Shown here: piece by piece, positions 13,266 through 17,795 of the stretch
How the letters are laid out: the number at the start of each line of letters is the position of its first letter
Numbering within the stretch: the first letter of the stretch is position 1
Origin: DASWFI01 sp036394315
GTDB taxonomy: Bacteria > Patescibacteriota > Doudnabacteria > UBA920 > O2-02-FULL-48-8
Assembly (NCBI GenBank): GCA_036394315.1
Contig: DASWFI010000120.1
Span: 1 to 17,795, forward strand
Length of the DNA stretch: 17,795 nt
Direction of reading: 5' to 3'
The notes under the pieces: model-generated
What the model was told of the DNA's origin: nothing
Seen by the model: only the letters and a program-made list of their open reading frames with translations
Database searches by the model: none
Made by a program: the position numbers and the translations under genes

Positions 13266-13550
13266 ATGCCAAAGAAGAGAATAGTATTTGAAGGGTACAT
13301 GACAGTAGAGGGTTTTCATATAGGACTTCAAGATGTTGATTTTGAAGGTCACAATTCTAAGAAAGTAGCTCTTACTCTTCCTCCTGGATTTATGGATCAA
13401 CTTTTTGAGAAGTGGCAAAAATTTAAGAGTGGAACAAGTGAAGAGTATCTTTTGATAGCGAGGAATTATTTTGATGATCATCCCGATATGGATTGGGTAA
13501 AATATTTAGCAATGGAAGATAATCGTTTACACGGGAATAAAGGAGAGTAA
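13266..13550 (+). CDS. Uncharacterised small protein
   Basis: The 94-aa protein has a beta-rich N-terminal half (RIVFEGYMTVEGFHIGLQDV) and a helical C-terminal half with Trp residues (MDQLFEKWQKFKSG, DMDWVKYLAMEDN). It starts right after the previous stop with AGGGTG as ribosome binding site. No family was recognised. Confidence 0.6.
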   Translation: MPKKRIVFEGYMTVEGFHIGLQDVDFEGHNSKKVALTLPPGFMDQLFEKWQKFKSGTSEEYLLIARNYFDDHPDMDWVKYLAMEDNRLHGNKGE

Positions 13551-13553
13551 ATA

Positions 13554-13858
13554 ATGTACATCAATGGTATTCAGTGTGATACATGCTGCAAGATAGAAAT
13601 ATGACACCTAGAGAATTGAAGCGCATAGAGGGAAATGGTGCTTTTCCAGATGATTGGATTGTGGCTAAGCAAGGAGGAGAGAGTGAGATGCATTTTTGCT
13701 CTTTTCATTGTCTCCATGAGTGGGTAGAGAAGCAAATGGAGGTTAAGCCTATGAGTGAAATGTTTCCTGATGCTTTTAAAAGTATTGATCCTAATATGGC
13801 AATTGAACCTATTGAAGTAGATCGTGAGGCAGTTAATGAGTACTGGAGGGATTTATGA
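13554..13858 (+). pseudogene. Small zinc-binding protein gene interrupted by a -1 frameshift
   Basis: Translation from ATG 13554, which has AGGAG 8 nt upstream, gives MYINGIQCDTC and then runs to a stop at 13604 after 16 residues. The next frame (-1) is open from 13586 to 13858 and continues as LQDRNMTPRELK... with CSFHC near the middle. Joined, the product would be about 101 aa with CDTC and CSFHC as a zinc site. It is a paralogue of the following gene (MRIDGFKCDQC ... SFCSLEC). The ATG at 13583 in the second frame lacks a ribosome binding site and would lose the first CxxC. I see no slippery heptamer, so this is a real mutation or a one-base sequencing loss. Confidence 0.6.
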
Positions 13859-14118
13859 GAATAGATGGATTTAAATGTGATCAATGCAATAATATATGCA
13901 ATAAAAGTAAGATAAAAGGATGGATTATTGTATATAGTTATAAATCAAATAATGAGCGTGATGAGATGAGTTTTTGTTCTTTGGAATGCCTCATCAATTG
14001 GACATCTCAGCAGTCGGTTGATATGAGGAAAATTGATGTGGAAGGGCCTATTGAAGGCGTTGTTATGAGTGTAGAAAAGCATCAGGGGCGTCTTCTTGCC
14101 AAGGGGAAAAATAGCTAA
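13855..14118 (+). CDS. Small zinc-binding protein, paralogue of the interrupted neighbour
   Basis: The 87-aa protein has CDQC (8-11) and CSLEC (about 42-46) as a probable treble-clef or ribbon zinc site, with WIIVYSY between. This is the same layout as the neighbour at 13554. The start overlaps the preceding stop (ATGA) and has GGAGG upstream. Its stop at 14116-14118 touches an ATG (TAATG) that opens a frame running into the HNH gene. Confidence 0.65.
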   Translation: MRIDGFKCDQCNNICNKSKIKGWIIVYSYKSNNERDEMSFCSLECLINWTSQQSVDMRKIDVEGPIEGVVMSVEKHQGRLLAKGKNS

Positions 14119-14186
14119 TGAACACACTCCAAGCGCCACCTAGCACACAACTGAAAGTAGGTAAACTGGCTTTTGGAGCGGGTTTA

Positions 14187-14195
14187 TGGTATAAT
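14187..14195 (+). promoter_or_regulatory. Extended -10 promoter of the second HNH gene
   Basis: TGGTATAAT is a perfect extended -10. The region 17 bp upstream (TGGCTT) is a poor -35, as is common with extended -10 promoters. The minus-strand HNH gene has the same TGGTATAAT. Confidence 0.55.
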
Positions 14196-14214
14196 GAGGT
14201 CACAAAATTGTTGA

Positions 14215-14244
14215 GTCTCAGGAGTATTAGAGCACTCCTGAGAC
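14215..14244 (+). promoter_or_regulatory. Leader hairpin upstream of the second HNH gene
   Basis: GTCTCAGGAGT (14215-14225) and ACTCCTGAGAC (14234-14244) form a perfect 11-bp stem with an 8-nt loop, 20 nt before the ribosome binding site AAGGAG (14264-14269). No T run follows. Confidence 0.65.
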
Positions 14245-14279
14245 ATGCATCTAGTTCGTGCTTAAGGAGACTAGACACA

Positions 14280-15164
14280 ATGGATACTATATCATCATAT
14301 CCTCAAAATGACAATCCCTCAAAGCAGTGTACAGGCCCATGTGGGCGTTTTCTTTCTGCCACTTCTGAGTATTTTCATCGTGATAAGAAAGCTAAATATG
14401 GATTAAGATCTAATTGCAAGCAGTGTTGTAGTACTTCTAAGCGCTCTGTATCCCCTAATGGGCAAAAAATATGTACAGGTCCTTGTGGGCGTATGCTCCC
14501 TGCTACTTCCGAATTTTTTTATGCACGTAATCAATCTAAAGATGGATTTCAACATAAATGCAAAGAATGTGTTTCAGAGTATTATGTTCAAAATAGAGAT
14601 CAAATATTGGCTAATAATAAGGCTCATAATGATAAGCCTGAAAACAAAAAGCGTAGATCAGAATATGAGAAAAAGCGTCGATACAATCCAGAAACGAGAG
14701 ATGATTTTTTAGCAATGAAAAGATCCCATTGGCATAAACCTGCTCATAAACAACGCTTAAAAGAGTATTATAGTCGGCCGGAAGTGAAAGAAAGTAAACG
14801 GTTAAATGATAGAAAGCGTTATCATGATCCAGTGATAGGTGATTATGTACGTAAACAAAAGCGTGTGCGTACTCTTAGTTATATTGCGCGTAAAAAATCT
14901 GTTAAAGGTACTCATACCCCACAACAAATTCAAGATCAACTAAAACGACAAAAACATACATGTTATTATTGTCAGAAAAAATTCAATAAAATTAAAGGTC
15001 AATCACAATATCATATTGATCACACTTTTCCTCTGAGTCGTGTAAAAGGTACTGATATTCCTGCCAATAGTATTGATTATATCGTGTTAGCTTGTCCTAC
15101 ATGCAATATGAGTAAACATGATAAATTTCCATGGGAATGGCCGGAAGGAGGAAGATTACTTTGA
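14280..15164 (+). CDS. HNH endonuclease with tandem zinc modules (free-standing, homing-type)
   Basis: The 294-aa protein starts at ATG 14280, with AAGGAG 10 nt upstream. Two tandem CTGPCGR-type zinc modules lie at about 17-49 and 65-97. A very basic Lys/Arg-rich linker (about 100-210) should bind DNA. The HNH domain (about 226-285) has CYYC (228-231), HIDH (245-248), CPTCN (272-276) and SKHDK. The frame is open back to an ATG at 14118, but that extension covers the promoter and hairpin, and homology with the first HNH gene begins at 14280. It sits between small genes and the portal with its own promoter, and its last bases contain the Shine-Dalgarno and TTG start of the portal gene. This is typical of homing endonucleases inserted between phage structural genes. 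Confidence 0.87.
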   Translation: MDTISSYPQNDNPSKQCTGPCGRFLSATSEYFHRDKKAKYGLRSNCKQCCSTSKRSVSPNGQKICTGPCGRMLPATSEFFYARNQSKDGFQHKCKECVSEYYVQNRDQILANNKAHNDKPENKKRRSEYEKKRRYNPETRDDFLAMKRSHWHKPAHKQRLKEYYSRPEVKESKRLNDRKRYHDPVIGDYVRKQKRVRTLSYIARKKSVKGTHTPQQIQDQLKRQKHTCYYCQKKFNKIKGQSQYHIDHTFPLSRVKGTDIPANSIDYIVLACPTCNMSKHDKFPWEWPEGGRLL

Positions 15165-16387
15165 ATACTTTAGCTCCTGTAGGAGTCCAGCCAATTTATG
15201 AAATTACTGATGAGGATAGGAAGAGACAGAAGAGAGTTGAAAACGCTTGGAAGGCTTACGAAGGTGACTTTAAGAAACCATTTGATAAAATGCCGGATGA
15301 ACCCGATATGAATATTATATCTAATCGTGTAGTTGAATTTGTTAATGCCAGCAATGATTTTTTATTTGCAAAAGAGCTTCAAATCACATGTGACGAAGGT
15401 TCTCCTGCTAATGCTCAACAATTTATTGATGACACGTGGGGACGTAAGGAAACTAGAATTCCATTCTTGCTTAGATTAGGACTGAATGGAGCAATGGCGG
15501 GCTCTGCATTCTTGCGTATTGTTCCAGGTCGTAAGAAAGGCAAGTTTCGGCTTGTTGAGATAGACCCTTGTATTATCAATGTCAAAACAGCGCCTCAAGA
15601 TTGCTTGACTGTTTTGCTCTACTGCATAGAATATGGCATCGATGGGAAGGATGCCAATGGCAAACCAAATAGAACGTATTATCGTGAAGAGATTTCTCGC
15701 ATAGATCCAACAGAAGAGGATCCTTTTGGCTATGAGGATATGGATGCAGACGGCTTGGATAGCGATGTCACTTGGAGCATTCAGCATTGGACACAACAAA
15801 TATCATCGGGCATGGCTCCGAAAAGTGGAGATTGGATACCAGCAGGAGAGCCATATATTTGGCCCTATCCTTTTTCGCCTATTTTCAGTTGTCAAAATCT
15901 TCCACGTCCAAATAGTTTCTGGGGATATCCTGATGTGATGCCATCTGTTATCGAACTTAACGACTCATTAAATCTTGTGCAATCAAGTATTAATATTGAA
16001 CGGAAGATCAGGCGATTGCTTGTTGGGCGTGGTATGGGTGAAGGAACGATTCGTGCTGAACCTGGAAAGATTTTACAGACGCCACTTCCTGAGCAAATGA
16101 TTGAAGCAGTTCAGGTTGCCTCAACTACAGCAGATGATATTGCCTTTGCAGCAAATTTACGATCTGATATTGATGAAGAAGTTTCTATTCCAGGTGTTGC
16201 AACCGGAAGGATTGATCTCTTGCCTCGCGGTATCACTGGTATTGCAATCGAACTTTTGTATGGACCAGCACTCAAGAAGACAGACAAGAAGAGATGTACA
16301 TACGGTGAAATGATCATAGATGTATCCAAAGCGCTGTTGGTTCTTAATAATATGCAAGCATCAGTAAGCGAAGGCGATGCAGTATGA
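15161..16387 (+). CDS. Portal protein, SPP1 gp6-like, N-terminal and main part
   Basis: The 408-aa product matches the layout of SPP1-type portals: an N-terminal helical wing (VENAWKAYEGDF, NIISNRVVEFVNASNDFLF), the core with GLNGAMAGSAFLRIVPG and FRLVEIDP, the clip or stem region, and then DSLNLVQSSINIERKIRRLL and IPGVATGRIDLLPRGITGIA. The portal ring is the DNA entry gate and terminase docking site. I prefer the TTG start at 15161, which has AAGGAGG 9 nt upstream; the ATG at 15131 has none. It overlaps the HNH stop. It ends early: the usual C-terminal segment (W-x-x-PLP...LG) appears separately at 16839-17156. The stop overlaps the next start (ATGA). Confidence 0.85.
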   Translation: MNTLAPVGVQPIYEITDEDRKRQKRVENAWKAYEGDFKKPFDKMPDEPDMNIISNRVVEFVNASNDFLFAKELQITCDEGSPANAQQFIDDTWGRKETRIPFLLRLGLNGAMAGSAFLRIVPGRKKGKFRLVEIDPCIINVKTAPQDCLTVLLYCIEYGIDGKDANGKPNRTYYREEISRIDPTEEDPFGYEDMDADGLDSDVTWSIQHWTQQISSGMAPKSGDWIPAGEPYIWPYPFSPIFSCQNLPRPNSFWGYPDVMPSVIELNDSLNLVQSSINIERKIRRLLVGRGMGEGTIRAEPGKILQTPLPEQMIEAVQVASTTADDIAFAANLRSDIDEEVSIPGVATGRIDLLPRGITGIAIELLYGPALKKTDKKRCTYGEMIIDVSKALLVLNNMQASVSEGDAV

Positions 16388-16599
16388 GAAAAATGCATTG
16401 TGAGCATTGTAATTTAACCATGCTTCAATGGGCATGGGGACAATTGAGCCCGATATGGTTTTTTACAAGAAGTAGAGATTTCTGTCAAGGATGGTCTACT
16501 TGGAAGTTTTATACTTATCTTCCAAGAGCTACGTTTATCTTCTATCGCAATATTATACCGTATGTATTGAGAGAGTTGATAGTGCAGCATGAGCAATAG
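16384..16599 (+). CDS. Small uncharacterised protein inserted in the portal region
   Basis: The 71-aa protein has CEHC near its N-terminus and is unusually rich in Trp, Phe and Tyr (LQWAWGQLSPIWFF, WSTWKFYTYLPR). It overlaps the portal stop by ATGA and the following gene by 11 nt, which favours real translation. The odd composition leaves some doubt. No family was recognised. Confidence 0.45.
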   Translation: MRKMHCEHCNLTMLQWAWGQLSPIWFFTRSRDFCQGWSTWKFYTYLPRATFIFYRNIIPYVLRELIVQHEQ

Positions 16600-16846
16600 A
16601 GATACACAATTTCAGAATTTTGCAAATGCGCTATATATGGAGTGTGTAGGTATTTATCAAGATGCATCGATTCGTGGGCGTGTTGACACTGAGCAACTTG
16701 TTATACGACATATAACGCGTAGGGCATATGATTTTGCCGTTCATGTTCTTGAGAATACTGACATAGTTGATCTTGATAGATTGCCCTCTGATGAGCATGT
16801 AGAGCGTATTCCAGACATGACTGAATTGGAGTCCAATCATGAGTGA
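16589..16846 (+). CDS. Small uncharacterised protein inserted in the portal region
   Basis: The 85-aa protein is largely helical and acidic toward its end (TRRAYDFAVHVLENTDIVDL, then DEHVERIPDMTELESNHE). It overlaps both neighbours by a few bases. With the gene before it, it separates the two parts of the portal. Function unknown. Confidence 0.6.
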   Translation: MSNRDTQFQNFANALYMECVGIYQDASIRGRVDTEQLVIRHITRRAYDFAVHVLENTDIVDLDRLPSDEHVERIPDMTELESNHE

Positions 16847-17156
16847 TGGAATAGAAGTAACGCTTAGTTGGGAGTCACCACTTCCCGTCGATGATTTACC
16901 AACAGTACAAGCATACGTGTTGCTTAAAAGCCTTGGTATATCGAATGACTCTATCATGCGCAAGCTTGGCTATGATCCTGAAGAGGAAATGAAGAAGTCA
17001 GCAGAGGAGGATGCTCAGGCAATGGCAAATAATCCTTTAGCTCAGCAGTTGCCACCTACAGAACCGGGAGTTGCAGGACTCCCAGGACAACCACCTGGAA
17101 CGCAATCAACCCCCTTGCAAGGGGGAAATCAACAACAGAATGGAGGGCAACAATAG
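16839..17156 (+). CDS. Portal protein, C-terminal part (separate gene)
   Basis: The 105-aa protein begins with IEVTLSWESPLPVDDL, then VQAYVLLKSLGISNDSIMRK and LGYDPEEE. This is the pattern seen at the C-terminus of SPP1-type portals (W-x-x-PLP, an LG helix, then LGYDPEEE). The last 40 residues are a low-complexity Pro, Gln and Gly tail that includes the product of a CCCCCTTGCAAGGGGG palindrome (17110-17125). It overlaps the previous gene by 8 nt. It would have to assemble with the main part if the portal is functional. Confidence 0.7.
   Translation: MSDGIEVTLSWESPLPVDDLPTVQAYVLLKSLGISNDSIMRKLGYDPEEEMKKSAEEDAQAMANNPLAQQLPPTEPGVAGLPGQPPGTQSTPLQGGNQQQNGGQQ
17110..17125. repeat. Dispersed palindrome inside a coding sequence
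   Basis: CCCCCTTGCAAGGGGG is a perfect 16-bp palindrome encoding part of the low-complexity tail of the portal C-terminal protein (TPLQGG). It belongs to the CCCC-TGCA-GGGG family found between genes elsewhere in the window. Confidence 0.6.
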
Positions 17157-17157
17157 C

Positions 17158-17448
17158 ATGGCAACAATTCCTAATCTCGCACAGCAACCTGGAGATCAGC
17201 AAGGTTTTCAACCTTCACTGAATGCAACTGTGCAAACAGCACAAGGTTGTGTGCATTTCAGTATGCAGACTGATCCTCTGACAATCAAGACAACTATTGT
17301 TCCTGATCAACTGATGATTCAGGTGATTGCAATTTGGTTGAAAGAGCATCCAAATGAAGCTGCTCAAATTATTCGAGCTGTGAAAGATAATCATCGTCAA
17401 GAGATGGATATCATCAGGACAGTTGAATCTAGTAAGAATAGAGGGTGA
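17158..17448 (+). CDS. Small uncharacterised protein of the structural region
   Basis: The 96-aa protein starts at ATG 17158 with GGAGGG 10 nt upstream; an in-frame ATG at 17071 has no support. It has a Gln/Pro-rich start, a beta-rich middle (GCVHFSMQTDPLTIKTTIVP) and a helical end (QAIWLKEHPNEAAQIIRAVK-like). No family was recognised. It follows the portal C-terminal gene by one base. Confidence 0.6.
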   Translation: MATIPNLAQQPGDQQGFQPSLNATVQTAQGCVHFSMQTDPLTIKTTIVPDQLMIQVIAIWLKEHPNEAAQIIRAVKDNHRQEMDIIRTVESSKNRG

Positions 17449-17452
17449 CATT

Positions 17453-17710
17453 ATGCCTAGAGGAGGAGTTCGAGGACATCATAATTATCCGAAAGGACGA
17501 GCTAGCAAAGGTAAAGCTGTAGTTGCTCCTTTGGCTCCTGCTATGAATCCAATGGTTGCTCCTGCTCCCAAGCCAACGAAGTCAAAAGGAGTTGGCAGGG
17601 GTCATGGCGCTCATCATCATGGAGCAGTGCCAAAGGCTCATCATTCTCATCCTGGTGCGCATCATCCTCGTCCTGGTGCTCACCATCCACACAAGAAGAA
17701 GGTGAAATAA
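17453..17710 (+). CDS. His-rich basic protein
   Basis: The 85-aa protein has a basic Gly-rich N-terminus (MPRGGVRGHHNYPKGRASKG), an Ala/Pro linker and a C-terminus with repeated His-Pro units (HHSHPGAHHPRPGAHHPH) ending KKKVK. It could bind metal or nucleic acid, or act as a disordered structural accessory. The start follows GAGGGTGA. The last base of its TAA is the A of the next ATG. No family was recognised. Confidence 0.65.
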   Translation: MPRGGVRGHHNYPKGRASKGKAVVAPLAPAMNPMVAPAPKPTKSKGVGRGHGAHHHGAVPKAHHSHPGAHHPRPGAHHPHKKKVK

Positions 17711-17795
17711 TGTCTAAAGCTCATCCCGGGTTTTCCAAGGTTGCATCTGGAATTGCGAGAAAGCAAGGCATCTCGAAAGGCGCTGCTTCTGCTAT
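17710..17795 (+). CDS. Small basic phage protein of the KAHPGF type (partial, runs off the end)
   Basis: The first 28 residues (MSKAHPGFSKVASGIARKQG, then ISKGAASA) resemble short proteins often found among phage head genes, with AHPGF, IA-x-KQGIS and AA-x-A motifs. The start overlaps the previous stop (TAATG). The gene is cut by the window end, so length and function are open. Confidence 0.55.
   Translation, partial: MSKAHPGFSKVASGIARKQGISKGAASA

Noticed and set aside
14118..14279. N-terminal extension of the second HNH protein
   Set aside because: The stretch contains a TGGTATAAT promoter, a perfect hairpin and a new ribosome binding site, and similarity to the first HNH protein starts only at 14280.
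16111..16407. 98-codon minus-strand open frame
   Set aside because: It is an antisense shadow of the portal gene.
16388..16838. Self-splicing intron separating the portal parts
   Set aside because: The inserted genes overlap the portal parts by stop/start codons and fill the insert, and I see no intron core motifs, so gene fission or insertion fits better.

Overview
The window is a 17.8 kb piece of a temperate tailed double-stranded DNA phage (Caudoviricetes) or an integrated or plasmid-like form of one. Base composition is AT-rich to moderate. Ribosome binding sites are AGGAG-like, and every gene except the first is on the + strand. The evidence for a phage is a tyrosine integrase, two ribbon-helix-helix regulators, a Rha-like regulator, terminase small and large subunits and an SPP1-type portal in the usual order. 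The host cannot be fixed from the sequence. The tandem CTGPCGR-type zinc modules in the two HNH proteins recall proteins I associate with Ktedonobacteria (Chloroflexota), but that is a weak inference from memory.

Layout. Positions 69-533 (minus strand) hold an endonuclease VII-like HNH protein with its own promoter. From 742 to 2857 runs an early operon: a ribbon-helix-helix protein, a zinc-ribbon protein and a UvrD-like helicase, closed by a terminator. A second promoter then drives a 574-aa primase/helicase-like P-loop ATPase (2971-4695), also closed by a terminator. The gene-free stretch 4742-5575 is the most structured DNA here. It has 161-bp gap-free inverted arms (4749-4909 and 5074-5234) made of 37-bp composite repeats and CATAAGTA iterons, arranged in mirror symmetry around an AT-rich 28-bp palindrome. 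I read it as a candidate replication origin. Directly after it come two tRNA-Arg(CCG)-like halves in opposite orientation that share a 12-bp anticodon-loop core, next to the integrase gene (5576-6607). They are a candidate attP or an invertible segment.

From 6626 to 10348 lies a module of small genes: a ribbon-helix-helix protein with a palindrome in its promoter, a four-helix membrane protein whose reading frame appears to continue by a -1 shift, a Rha-like protein, three tiny membrane proteins in a row, and two small proteins, ending in a terminator. The packaging/head operon starts at a promoter at 10382 and runs off the window: TerS, a two-gene TerL (ATPase and nuclease as separate, overlapping genes), several short unknown genes, a second HNH protein with its own promoter and leader hairpin, and a portal protein that also appears split (15161-16387 and 16839-17156) with two small genes between its parts. 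Small structural-region genes follow, including a His-rich basic protein.

The notable points are the mirror-symmetric origin-like region, the inverted tRNA halves beside the integrase, and the fragmented packaging genes (TerL and portal) near free-standing HNH endonucleases.
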